Source: Lysinibacillus contaminans
GTDB taxonomy: Bacteria > Bacillota > Bacilli > Bacillales_A > Planococcaceae
Reading direction: 5' to 3'
Assembly: GCF_001278945.1 (NCBI RefSeq)
Contig: NZ_LGRV01000001.1
Location: 180,416-244,415 of the forward strand
DNA: 64,000 bases
Every line of letters starts with the position of its first letter. The stretch's first letter is position 1. Under the pieces are notes generated by a model. That model searched no databases. It was not told the origin of the DNA and saw only the letters and a program-made list of their open reading frames with translations. Shown one piece after another: positions 1 through 7,100 of this stretch. The position numbers and the translations under genes were made by a program.

Positions 1-10
1 TTTGTTTTAC

Positions 11-84
11 AGGGGCATAGTTTAACGGTAGAATAGAGGTCTCCAAAACCTTTGATGTGGGTTCGATTCCTACTGCCCCTGCCA
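11..84 (+). tRNA. tRNA-Trp (CCA)
   Basis: A complete cloverleaf with a perfect acceptor stem (AGGGGCA against TGCCCCT), CCA anticodon and an encoded CCA end. The D stem has a G10-T25 wobble and the anticodon stem a G27-T43 wobble, both C-to-T changes from the usual Bacillales form, but no pair is broken. It is the first visible member of an array whose order matches the end of the B. subtilis trnD array. Confidence 0.95.
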
Positions 85-95
85 ATTAATTTTAT

Positions 96-172
96 GGCGG
101 TTGTGGCGAAGTGGTTAACGCACCTGATTGTGGTTCCGGCATTCGTGGGTTCGATTCCCATCAGTCGCCTCA
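96..172 (+). tRNA. tRNA-His (GTG), first copy, unusual
   Basis: The extra G at position -1 (base 96) faces C73 and the GTG anticodon is clear, so this is tRNA-His. Two features are odd: the anticodon stem CCTGA/TCCGG contains a T-C mismatch at 29-41, and the 3' end reads TCA where CCA is expected. A second His copy follows 31 bp later. It may be functional, decaying, or carry sequence errors. Confidence 0.88.
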
Positions 173-203
173 TTTAATTTAAATTTCAAAAATATAGTTA
201 TAT

Positions 204-280
204 GGCGGTTGTGGCGAAGTGGTTAACGCACCTGAGTGTGGTTCAGGCATTCGTGGGTTCGATTGCCATCAGTCGCCCCA
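204..280 (+). tRNA. tRNA-His (GTG), second copy, unusual
   Basis: Nearly identical to the copy at 96-172 but with different defects. Its anticodon stem is fully paired (CCTGA/TCAGG) and it encodes CCA. However, the T stem has G opposite G at the normally invariant 53-61 pair, and position 32 is G. Tandem tRNA-His genes with complementary defects are unexpected; see findings. Confidence 0.87.
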
Positions 281-301
281 TTTTTATATAAAATTATCTT
301 T

Positions 302-376
302 TGGTGTATAGCCAAGCGGTAAGGCAACGGATTTTGATTCCGTCATGCCCTGGTTCGAATCCAGGTACCCCAGCCA
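302..376 (+). tRNA. tRNA-Gln (TTG)
   Basis: A cloverleaf with TTG anticodon and encoded CCA end. The acceptor strand TGGTGTA faces TACCCCA, leaving T4 opposite C69; the usual sequence has G4. D, anticodon and T arms are intact. Confidence 0.9.
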
Positions 377-382
377 TCTATT

Positions 383-457
383 GCGGAAGTACTTCAGTGG
401 TAGAACACCACCTTGCCAAGGTGGGGGTCGCGAGTTCGAACCTCGTCTTCCGCTCCA
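383..457 (+). tRNA. tRNA-Gly (GCC)
   Basis: A cloverleaf with GCC anticodon, perfect acceptor (GCGGAAG/CTTCCGC) and CCA end. The D stem is CTTC/GAAC, so the conserved G10-C25 pair is replaced by C opposite C. The T arm (GCGAG/CTCGT) pairs. Confidence 0.91.
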
Positions 458-470
458 TTTTAACTTTTAC

Positions 471-544
471 GGCGGCATAGCCAAGTGGTAAGGCACAGGT
501 CTGCAACACCTCTACCACCGGTTCAAATCCGGTTGCCGCCTCCA
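471..544 (+). tRNA. tRNA-Cys (GCA)
   Basis: A cloverleaf with GCA anticodon, perfect acceptor stem and CCA end. The anticodon stem CAGGT/ACCTC leaves C27 opposite C43. The T arm ACCGG/CCGGT is perfect. A terminator follows at 563-586. Confidence 0.91.
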
Positions 545-562
545 TAATATACTGTAATTATT

Positions 563-586
563 AATCGGATAATCCGATTTTTTTTA
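563..586 (+). terminator. Terminator inside the tRNA array
   Basis: The inverted repeat AATCGGAT / ATCCGATT is followed by a run of T residues. It ends transcription after tRNA-Cys and leaves tRNA-Leu as a separate or read-through unit. Confidence 0.7.
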
Positions 587-600
587 TCTATTAGCAACAT

Positions 601-684
601 GCCGAAGTGGTGGAATGGCAGACACGTCGCACTCAAAATGCGATGCCGCGAGGCGTGTGGGTTCGAGTCCCACCTTCGGTATCA
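601..684 (+). tRNA. tRNA-Leu (CAA)
   Basis: A class II tRNA with long variable arm (GCC-GCGA-GGC) and CAA anticodon. The acceptor is closed by a G1-T72 wobble and the 3' end is ATCA instead of ACCA, so CCA is not encoded and would need repair by CCA-adding enzyme. The D loop is one T shorter than usual. It is the last gene of the array. Confidence 0.9.
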
Positions 685-711
685 CAATCTATTTAGCAAA
701 TGCTATTATTA

Positions 712-748
712 AAAGCTTCACACTTAATTGTGTGGAGCTTTTTTTTTA
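712..748 (+). terminator. Terminator of the tRNA array
   Basis: A 12-bp stem with one wobble (AAAGCTTCACAC / GTGTGGAGCTTT), a 6-nt loop and a long T run, directly after tRNA-Leu. Confidence 0.85.
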
Positions 749-831
749 TCATTTACACTACAGATTTACCACTAATAATGTACGGGGGTAATGTGTAATA
801 AGCAGACGAGAAACGCACCCGTCGCTGGGCG

Positions 832-1198
832 CTATTTTTTGAAATGCTTTTGTATGTATCGCTCTTCCTCAACAGATGTTAGCAAGCGATATGCTTCTCC
901 GATTGTTCCATCTTGAAGCTTCCAAACAGTATTATGGTCTTCGACAGCTTTAGAAAAATCGTTTTTTTGACCATCTTTCTAATATTTTAATATAAGTATT
1001 TTCATGCTTATAATTTTCCTCGTTGATTTTCACTACATCTAACAATCTTTCGACTTTAGCTTGTTTTATTTCTGAATGGCCCCATTTTTCTTCAACCTGG
1101 ACTTTTTGATATGTGGACGAAAATACGAAGCCTAAGTCTCCGTTCATATACAGTAGAGCAAAATATACCTCAGCGTACCGTTTGAAAATAGGTTTCAT
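832..1198 (-). pseudogene. Frameshifted small gene, DUF6241-like
   Basis: The 5' part (950-1198, 82 codons) ends in ILERWSKKRFF, and coding continues at once in the next frame as NDFSKAVEDHNTVW through to a stop at 832-834. Removing one T from the seven-T run at 962-968 joins both halves into a product of about 121 residues. The pattern QKV-EEKWG ... ILERW ... DFSKAVEDHN-VWKLQ-GT-GEA-LL matches what I recall of the DUF6241 family of Bacillales proteins; that name is from memory. The N-terminus is also unclear: a good GGAGG site and GTG at 1224-1226 lead into a different frame that stops after 18 codons. Either the gene is decaying, the T run is a phase switch, or the sequence has an indel error. 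Confidence 0.6.
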
Positions 1199-1258
1199 TT
1201 CTTTGCAAACTAATTCTATTTGTCACTTTATTTTTCCTCCATTTAATTTGTTTGTTTT

Positions 1259-1276
1259 GTGAATATTAATATTCAC
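1259..1276. repeat. 18-bp perfect palindrome
   Basis: GTGAATATT followed by its exact reverse complement AATATTCAC lies upstream of the frameshifted gene at 832-1198 (minus strand), about 33 bp before the GTG with a ribosome site at 1226. It could be a dimeric repressor site for that gene. No regulator in the window is tied to it. Confidence 0.4.
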
Positions 1277-1414
1277 TTTTAGCAAGCACATGGATTATGC
1301 GGTACTGCTCGCACTGGTTAACACTAGTGTGATTGTTTATTTAGTTTAATATTCCTATTGTTGGTAGGTAAATTAATTCCAATGTCGAATTATATTTGTA
1401 GGAGGTGAGTATAG

Positions 1415-1645
1415 GTGGAAGAAGTCGACATTTTAAGCAAAGAAGCAATCAAAACTGACTTGGCACTGATTAAATCTTGTCTGAGGCTGATTAATCAAAC
1501 CGTTTCTTTAAGCAAACAAAGAGGCGAAACTTTTGCCGCTTCAGAAAATGAAGAATTACATATGCTAATTTCCAAAATTGATAGGGACCTGAACAAAATC
1601 AAGGTGAACATACAATATGAAACAAACAATACTGTACGCCGTTAA
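1415..1645 (+). CDS. Small hypothetical protein (76 aa)
   Basis: Starts with GTG behind a strong GGAGGTG at 1401-1407. The 76-residue product is hydrophilic and predicted helical, with no signal peptide, membrane segment or cysteine. I do not recognise the family. It is followed by another small unknown gene (1770-1982) in the same direction, about 125 bp away, and by an SLH protein, in an accessory block between the tRNA array and nat. The strong ribosome site and heptad-like hydrophobic spacing (LALIKSCLRLI) support a real gene. Confidence 0.6.
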   Translation: MEEVDILSKEAIKTDLALIKSCLRLINQTVSLSKQRGETFAASENEELHMLISKIDRDLNKIKVNIQYETNNTVRR

Positions 1646-1769
1646 ACGCCTTTCTATTCATATAGAAAGGTCATATTCATCAAGTCTGATACCAAGCAAA
1701 ATCATGCAGTACCTAAAATTAGATTGTCTAAAATCTTGATGTAGATTCAAAAGAAATATGGGTGATGTT

Positions 1770-1982
1770 ATGGAATTGAAAACATTGTATAAATCCTATA
1801 AAGAAGAAACAAAGTCGATGTATGTTGAATATGAACGCCAACAAACATCTGTGTCCTTATTAAATTTCGTAAGGGCTGAGGCGAGATTAAATGGTTTTGT
1901 GACAGCGTTACAGTATGTAAAGCAGACAAAGGAAATTGCTGAGATTATTAAGGATTACAAAGTAGGACAACTTTTTAAGTAG
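1770..1982 (+). CDS. Small hypothetical protein (70 aa)
   Basis: The ATG at 1770 follows GGGTGAT (1760-1766) closely; an in-frame ATG at 1758 has a poorer site, so the start is uncertain by four codons. The product is hydrophilic and helical, rich in K, E and Y (KSYKEETKSMYVEYERQQ), with no transmembrane segment. I do not recognise it. An AT-rich stretch and the SLH gene follow. Codon use resembles the surrounding genes. Confidence 0.6.
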   Translation: MELKTLYKSYKEETKSMYVEYERQQTSVSLLNFVRAEARLNGFVTALQYVKQTKEIAEIIKDYKVGQLFK

Positions 1983-2096
1983 GTTCAAAAAAAAGACTTA
2001 TTTGAAAGTTTTTTAAATCACTTTTAAAAATTGTTTTTAAATCAAGGGGAAGGTGAATAGTATAAGAATAAGGAATACTAAATAGGAGTGAAAGCT

Positions 2097-3188
2097 ATGA
2101 AACAAATTGTTGCGGTGATATGTCTGTCTATGATTTTTGTTTGGGTGTCGCCAATTGAACAGGTTGATGCAGCGAGTTTTAATGATGTGACTAGGAACCA
2201 TACGTTAATAACAGAAATTGATTATTTAGTAGATAGAGAGATTATAAAGGGTTATCCTGATGGTTCTTTTAAGCCTAATAATAATGTGACGAGAGCACAA
2301 GTAGCGGTACTATTAACACGTGCATTAGGATTGAACACATCTAATATAAAAAACCCTAATTATCAAGACATACCCGTGACCCATATTTATTACAAAGAAA
2401 TAGCAGCCGCTCACAGTGCAGGGATTTTTCAGTCTGCGCATAATTTCAACCCAGGTGCTACGATTTCAAGAGGAACGATGGCTCTTATTTTGCAAAGGGC
2501 ATTTCATTTAAAAGGTTCGGATCCGTATCATTTTGAAGATGTTACGAAGAATACAGATGGCTATCAGGCTATTTCTGCAGTGGCGAATAATAGTATCACG
2601 AGGGGCTATCGGGATGGTACATTTAAGCCAAAGGTAACACTGAAACGGGCCCATTTTTCAGCATTTTTGGCAAGAGCCTTAACAGTTACAAAACTTAAAA
2701 TAATGAAGGATCGTAACTATATGTACACTTATGCCTTCAAATCACCTGAGGATAATCAGACGTATATATTAAATTATCAGTATAGCCGTAATGATGATAA
2801 AAATGATATCTGGACGATTACCAATACGACGAATAATAAACTATTTAATGATGAATTGCTATACGATGGGGGTTCCGTTTATGGGCAAGCAATTGCTCAA
2901 GATTTTAGCTCTCATTATGATTTGTATATAGAGCTGCCTCTAAGAATAGGCATTATTAAGCATGAAGATGATGAAGGTATAAGTAGCGGTGTCCGCATAA
3001 CGGTGAACGATACAAATGCTACACATCAAGCAGGAGGAGTAACCTATAAGAATGTCGTTATTCTTGAAGAAACGACTGTATTTAACAGTGATGTGAATGT
3101 GTATTACTATGCAGATAACGTAGGCTTAATAAAGCAGATGAAAAACGGAAAAAATAATTACGAGCTTCTTAAACGCACAGCCTATTAA
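2097..3188 (+). CDS. S-layer homology (SLH) domain protein
   Basis: A 363-residue exported protein. ATG 2097 is chosen because AGGAG lies 8 nt upstream; the GTG at 2088 overlaps that site. A signal peptide (about residues 1-26, ending VDAA) is followed by three SLH modules near residues 27-80, 90-140 and 147-195, with typical GYPDGSFKPNNNVTRAQ, FNPGATISRG and GYRDGTFKPK motifs. SLH modules bind pyruvylated secondary cell-wall polymer, so the protein is probably displayed on the surface. The last 170 residues form a polar, beta-rich domain I cannot name. It ends in a motif (KNVVILEETT...YYADNVGLI) also seen in the SLH protein at 29121-30308, so the two are paralogues. Confidence 0.9.
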   Translation: MKQIVAVICLSMIFVWVSPIEQVDAASFNDVTRNHTLITEIDYLVDREIIKGYPDGSFKPNNNVTRAQVAVLLTRALGLNTSNIKNPNYQDIPVTHIYYKEIAAAHSAGIFQSAHNFNPGATISRGTMALILQRAFHLKGSDPYHFEDVTKNTDGYQAISAVANNSITRGYRDGTFKPKVTLKRAHFSAFLARALTVTKLKIMKDRNYMYTYAFKSPEDNQTYILNYQYSRNDDKNDIWTITNTTNNKLFNDELLYDGGSVYGQAIAQDFSSHYDLYIELPLRIGIIKHEDDEGISSGVRITVNDTNATHQAGGVTYKNVVILEETTVFNSDVNVYYYADNVGLIKQMKNGKNNYELLKRTAY

Positions 3189-3191
3189 ATG

Positions 3192-3236
3192 AAAAAGGAT
3201 GCATCTTTAACGTAAAGTTAAGAAGCACCCTTTTTC
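3192..3236. terminator. Bidirectional terminator between SLH gene and nat
   Basis: An imperfect inverted repeat (AAAAGG-TGC ... GCACCCTTTTT, with inner TTTAAC / GTTAA) lies between two convergent genes and has T or A tracts on both sides. Confidence 0.65.
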
Positions 3237-3980
3237 CTACGTAATAGAAATATGGAAATAACGCTTTAGCGCTTGTTGCCATTCTTGCTCAGTGTGAGTG
3301 GTATAGGTTGTTAAGGTATTACCTTCGTAAATGCGGAATTCATTGTTCAACATCGTATTGCGACCACGAGCAGTTCGAATCATGGCAATTTTGTTCGGTT
3401 GTGTAGAAAGTCTTGGGGCAAATTTAGCATCACTTGCATCATCAGTAAAGCTATAAAGTAAACGCCAATCGTGAGAAGTTTGTTCGTACAGCATCCAGCC
3501 GTATGTATCATCTTGTTCGATCTTATAGAGCTCATTACCTTCTCGGTGCTTATGCCCAGCAAGGAGTGGGACAGGCTTACATGGAGCTAGAGCCCCAACG
3601 CCGACATCTGTTATATAAGAAAGTCCTGCAAATGTCACGACGAGTAGCTGGTGCATCGGTACATTTTCTAGTGGTGTATCTGCATCTATATTGCGCCAAA
3701 ATTGTGCGTAGCGATTTTTTACAGAAAAGCCAAGTTCACGTAGTAGCCAACTAAAAAGTATATTAAGTTCAAAACAATTCCCGCCGCGTTTTTGAACAAT
3801 CAGTTTTTTAAATAAATTAGGAATAGAGAATGATATGCCTCGTTTCATGGAGACATCTAAATTTTCGTATGGGATTGCGTGGAGATGGCATGTTTGTAAA
3901 TGACCTAGTAGTTTAATAGACGGTTCTATAGATCCTTGAAATTTAATATGCTGTAAATATTGTTGTATGTGTGCATTCAT
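3237..3980 (-). CDS. nat: Arylamine N-acetyltransferase
   Basis: A 247-residue member of the NAT family, which moves acetyl groups from acetyl-CoA to arylamines and hydrazines in the cytoplasm. The catalytic Cys lies in RGGNCFELN, the His in MHQLLVV and the Asp in DVGVGA, giving the full C-H-D triad. The N-terminal HAIPYENLDV motif is typical. The start at 3980 is preferred because GAGGCG lies 8 nt upstream; an ATG 11 codons earlier has no ribosome site. The gene converges on the SLH gene. Native substrates of such enzymes in Bacilli are mostly unknown. Confidence 0.92.
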   Translation of the reverse strand: MNAHIQQYLQHIKFQGSIEPSIKLLGHLQTCHLHAIPYENLDVSMKRGISFSIPNLFKKLIVQKRGGNCFELNILFSWLLRELGFSVKNRYAQFWRNIDADTPLENVPMHQLLVVTFAGLSYITDVGVGALAPCKPVPLLAGHKHREGNELYKIEQDDTYGWMLYEQTSHDWRLLYSFTDDASDAKFAPRLSTQPNKIAMIRTARGRNTMLNNEFRIYEGNTLTTYTTHTEQEWQQALKRYFHISIT

Positions 3981-4169
3981 GAAATGTCGCCTCGCTTCCT
4001 TACTATTTAACATAACCGAAATTTACAAAGAATACACGTCGAAAGTTAGCGAAAGAAAATAATAGTAATGTAGAGCAATAAATTGTAATATTAATTTGTT
4101 AGCTTTTATGTAGTGGGATATTATCCATTTGAAATTAACAATAAAAATGCTTATAAGGTAGGTAAATAT

Positions 4170-4907
4170 ATGACGAGTGTAATGAAGAATACCATTAAGT
4201 GGGTTGAAGTCAATTCATATGATGAAATGAGTGAGGTTGCTGCCAATATTTTCACGGCACAACTACAAGCAAAACCAGATAGTGTTTTAGGTTTAGCAAC
4301 AGGTGGTTCACCAGTAGGGATGTACGAGGAATTAGTAAAGCGTCAGCAAGCTGGACAAATTTCATTTAAAGATGTGAAGACGTTTAACTTAGATGAATAT
4401 GTTGGATTGGAGCAGTCTAACCCTGCAAGTTATTGGACATTTATGCATGACGTTTTATTTAATCATGTGGATGTGAAGGAAGAAAACATTCATCTACCAA
4501 ATGGCAAGGCGGCAGATTTAGCGATTGAATGTCAGGCATATGATGCACGTATTGCGGAAGCTGGAGGCATTGATTTGCAATTATTAGGTATTGGCGTAAA
4601 CGGGCATATCGGTTTTAATGAGCCAGGCACGCCGTTTACTTCATTAACGAATATTGTAGAGCTAACAGAGTCAACACGTACAGAAAATGCAATTTATTTT
4701 GATAACCCAGCAGATGTACCAACACATGCAATTACGATGGGTATTCAGTCCATTATGAATGCAAAGGCTATTGTATTAATTGCCTTTGGTGCGAAAAAGT
4801 TAGAGGCGATGGAGAAGTTACGTAGTGGTGTCGTGACAGAGGATTTCCCAGCGAGCCAATTATTGAATCATCCAAATGTAACTGTTATTTATGGCGGTAC
4901 GAAATAA
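4170..4907 (+). CDS. nagB: Glucosamine-6-phosphate deaminase
   Basis: Converts glucosamine-6-phosphate to fructose-6-phosphate and ammonia in amino-sugar catabolism. The 245-residue product has LGLATGGSP (about residue 40), FNLDEYVGL (about 72) and GVNGHIGFNEPG, which holds the catalytic Asp/His/Glu set. It is the short Bacillus-type form without the C-terminal allosteric extension. ATG 4170 follows AGGTAGG at good distance and gives the expected N-terminus; upstream in-frame starts lack a site. nagA and a NagR regulator are not adjacent, and I found no clear NagR operator upstream. Confidence 0.95.
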   Translation: MTSVMKNTIKWVEVNSYDEMSEVAANIFTAQLQAKPDSVLGLATGGSPVGMYEELVKRQQAGQISFKDVKTFNLDEYVGLEQSNPASYWTFMHDVLFNHVDVKEENIHLPNGKAADLAIECQAYDARIAEAGGIDLQLLGIGVNGHIGFNEPGTPFTSLTNIVELTESTRTENAIYFDNPADVPTHAITMGIQSIMNAKAIVLIAFGAKKLEAMEKLRSGVVTEDFPASQLLNHPNVTVIYGGTK

Positions 4908-4916
4908 TTAAAATAA

Positions 4917-4949
4917 GCGCAGACTTCGAATAAACGAAGTCTGCGTTTA
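4917..4949 (+). terminator. nagB terminator
   Basis: The hairpin CGCAGACTTCG / CGAAGTCTGCG with a 6-nt loop is followed by TTTATC 10 bp after the nagB stop. Confidence 0.8.
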
Positions 4950-4963
4950 TCTATTTTTACTGG

Positions 4964-5247
4964 ATAGTTGTGTAATGTAAGCCGATATAAACAAGCGCAT
5001 TGAATGCAGCAACTCCAGTGAAAGAAAGAATAAGAACGATGGGGCCAATGTGCATTGAGCATGCGCCTGTCACGTTTTAAGCTGCCATAAGCATTCGGTA
5101 AGAAGATGATGAAGGTGACACACCAGCGTAGGAAGGCAAGTGTAAGTGGTGATATGACCCACTTACGGCACGACCAATAACAAAATTACCACCTCATAAA
5201 AGTGTAGCGAGTAGTAATAGTGTGGACGGAGGAATTTTCATGGTCAT
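4964..5247 (-). pseudogene. Remnant of an EamA (DMT) family transporter
   Basis: Read on the minus strand from ATG 5247, behind AAGGAG, the DNA gives MKIPPSTLLLLATLL-stop-GGNFVIGRAVSG, where TGA replaces the expected Trp of LLWGGNF. The next frame gives SPLTLAFLRWCVTFIIFLP and then GSLKRDRRML. A third frame gives GPIVLILSFTGVAAFNALVY and IGLHYTT before ending. These pieces line up in order with the first third of drug/metabolite transporters. At least one nonsense change, two frameshifts and loss of the 3' two thirds make it a pseudogene. The ribosome site is still intact, so decay may be fairly recent. Confidence 0.75.
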
Positions 5248-5374
5248 AAAACTCCTTTAATAGTCAGAATACTACCGTCAATTATTGACGTTACTGTTTG
5301 CAATAATCAGTGGTATGACGAAGCTTTGCGTATGTGCATATGCTAGAATGATAAAAAGAACAGGAGGGGTTACG

Positions 5375-6277
5375 GTGAAAAGTACAGCACCACATTTAGT
5401 GAAGGGTGACACAGTTGGACTCGTAGCATTATCGAGTGCCGTAGAGGTAGAAGAATTAGGTGAAGCGTTGGCATTTTTAGATGAGCTTGGATTACGTTAT
5501 AAAGTTGGTTCAACTATTGGCGCAAAGTACAAGTATTTAGCAGGTACGGATGAAGAGAGACTAGCTGATTTTCATGCAATGGTTGAGGACCCTGAGGTTA
5601 AGGCGATTTTTTGTGTGAGAGGTGGCTATGGTTGTGCACGTATTGCAGAGAAAATCGACTATACGCTATTAACAGAAAATCCGAAAATTTTCTGGGGATT
5701 TTCAGACCTTACATATATGCACATAGCGATTAATGAATTTTCAGATTTAGTGACATTTCACGGGCCGATGATTATGACAACGCGAAAGATGGATGAGATT
5801 TCGAAAAAGATGTTTTTACAGTTGTTTACCCCTATGGAAGTGCAGTATACAGAAATAATTTCGCCTCTGACTACAATAGCGTCAGGAGTGGCACGTGGCC
5901 AACTCACAGGCGGTAATTTAAGACGGCTTGTTAGTACGCTTGGTACGAAGTTTGAAATTCGGACGGAAGGAAAAATTCTTGTTTTAGAAGATATTGCAGA
6001 AACAATTCCTCGTATTGATTCTATGCTGCAACAGTTAAAGCAGGCACGAAAATTGGATCATTTAGCAGGCGTTGTGATTGGCTCATTTACACAAACAGAA
6101 GCGGATGAAGCTGAGTTACTAACGCTAATGGAAGAGTACTTTGCTGATTTAGAAGTACCAGTAGTAGCTGGTTTTAAAATTGGGCATGAAACAACGAATA
6201 TTGCTATTCCACTAGGTGTTGAAGCTATTTTAGATGCCAAGGAAAAGGTATTGCGAATTTTACCTGGCGTACATTAA
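5375..6277 (+). CDS. LD-carboxypeptidase (S66 family)
   Basis: A 300-residue serine peptidase of the LdcA/MccF family. These enzymes remove the terminal D-alanine from L,D-linked murein peptides during cell-wall recycling, or cleave microcin-C-like toxins. The family pattern is complete: CVRGGYGCARI, then the nucleophile Ser in WGFSDLTYMH, a Glu in VLEDIAETIPRIDSML, and the His in KIGHETTNI near the end. The GTG start at 5375 sits behind a strong AGGAGGGG; a longer in-frame extension to 5285 lacks a site and is not used. It stands alone with its own terminator. Whether it acts in recycling or immunity cannot be told from sequence. Confidence 0.9.
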   Translation: MKSTAPHLVKGDTVGLVALSSAVEVEELGEALAFLDELGLRYKVGSTIGAKYKYLAGTDEERLADFHAMVEDPEVKAIFCVRGGYGCARIAEKIDYTLLTENPKIFWGFSDLTYMHIAINEFSDLVTFHGPMIMTTRKMDEISKKMFLQLFTPMEVQYTEIISPLTTIASGVARGQLTGGNLRRLVSTLGTKFEIRTEGKILVLEDIAETIPRIDSMLQQLKQARKLDHLAGVVIGSFTQTEADEAELLTLMEEYFADLEVPVVAGFKIGHETTNIAIPLGVEAILDAKEKVLRILPGVH

Positions 6278-6285
6278 ATAGAAGA

Positions 6286-6322
6286 GCTTTCTGCAGAATA
6301 ATTCCTGCAGAAAGTTTTTTTA
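6286..6322 (+). terminator. Terminator of the LD-carboxypeptidase gene
   Basis: The hairpin CTTTCTGCAG / CTGCAGAAAG is followed by a run of seven T. Confidence 0.85.
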
Positions 6323-6352
6323 ATACGGTTTACATCGTGCCCTTTTTATACA

Positions 6353-6392
6353 TAAAAACCCCTCTTACACACAAGGTGCAAGAGAGGTTTAT
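6353..6392 (-). terminator. Probable terminator of the 7790-6575 operon
   Basis: Read on the minus strand, AAACCTCTCTTGCAC pairs with GTGTAAGAGGGGTTT and is followed by TTTTATG. It lies about 180 bp beyond the stop at 6575. The bases between hold a 28-codon open frame (6417-6500, plus strand) but no gene I can support. Confidence 0.55.
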
Positions 6393-6574
6393 GAATGGCA
6401 TTTTCGACTAAATTACATGCTTGTTTGGAGTATGGCCGTTGCCTTTAGTTGGTTATTGGTCATCGGTCATAAAGTAACAGGTGACATGTTATTGGTTTAG
6501 TAAGGTTGTCTACTTATAAGTAGGGCGTCGAAAACAGCACATCCATCTCGGATTGGAGTCTCACCGCCCCGAGT

Positions 6575-7087
6575 TTAGAAATAGCGAGAATCGTCGAAGT
6601 TAATTTCGACACTGTAGTTTTTTGCATTAATTAAATTTGAGAGCTTATGTGCATCTTTTTCAAGCGTAGCGGCACGTTCACGGTACTCTTCTGGTTCATA
6701 TAATGCGACTTCATAAAGCATAGTACCTTCACCATAGCCCATACGCACTGTTTCTTTTTCGTGCATGCTAAATTGCTTACAGAGCTCAGCTTCTGCCCGG
6801 AGTTGTGTTGCTAGCTCAATCGCTTCGACAAGGGCTAGCTTTTCATTTTTAAATTCGACTGTATTTTGAATGTTTGCTCCATATACAAGGCGGTCTAATG
6901 TACGCATATCAAGTCGAACCTGCGCAAGCTCAGTCTCAATTGTCGTCATTGAGCGATTACTTGTTTTTGGCGTTTGTCCTTTTTCAACGGTCACAAAGGC
7001 ACTACGATGCAACTCACCTATCAGCTCCTGCACCTTTTTAGCTAAAACACTTTTCAATTTGACTGCTTCTGCAAGATTAATTGTCAT
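6575..7087 (-). CDS. Hypothetical protein, DIP1984/septicolysin-like layout
   Basis: A 170-residue soluble, highly helical protein with an N-terminal LAEAVKLKSVLAKKVQEL and charged heptad-rich helices throughout. The overall layout (LAEA-L--R--L-K-I-EL start, central N-containing turn, long C-terminal helix) resembles the DIP1984 family from memory; this is not certain. The start at 7087 follows AGGATG. It lies 13 bp after the B3/B4-domain gene and is probably co-transcribed with it, which hints at a shared but unknown role. No catalytic motif is visible. Confidence 0.7.
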   Translation of the reverse strand: MTINLAEAVKLKSVLAKKVQELIGELHRSAFVTVEKGQTPKTSNRSMTTIETELAQVRLDMRTLDRLVYGANIQNTVEFKNEKLALVEAIELATQLRAEAELCKQFSMHEKETVRMGYGEGTMLYEVALYEPEEYRERAATLEKDAHKLSNLINAKNYSVEINFDDSRYF

Positions 7088-7100
7088 GAAAACACATCCT

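Noticed and set aside
3380..3754. Overlapping open frames on both strands within nat (60 and 83 codons)
   Set aside because: The intact catalytic triad and motifs of nat explain this stretch; the other frames lack ribosome sites.
3981..4169. NagR (YvoA)-type operator upstream of nagB
   Set aside because: No convincing match to the known operator could be found by eye.
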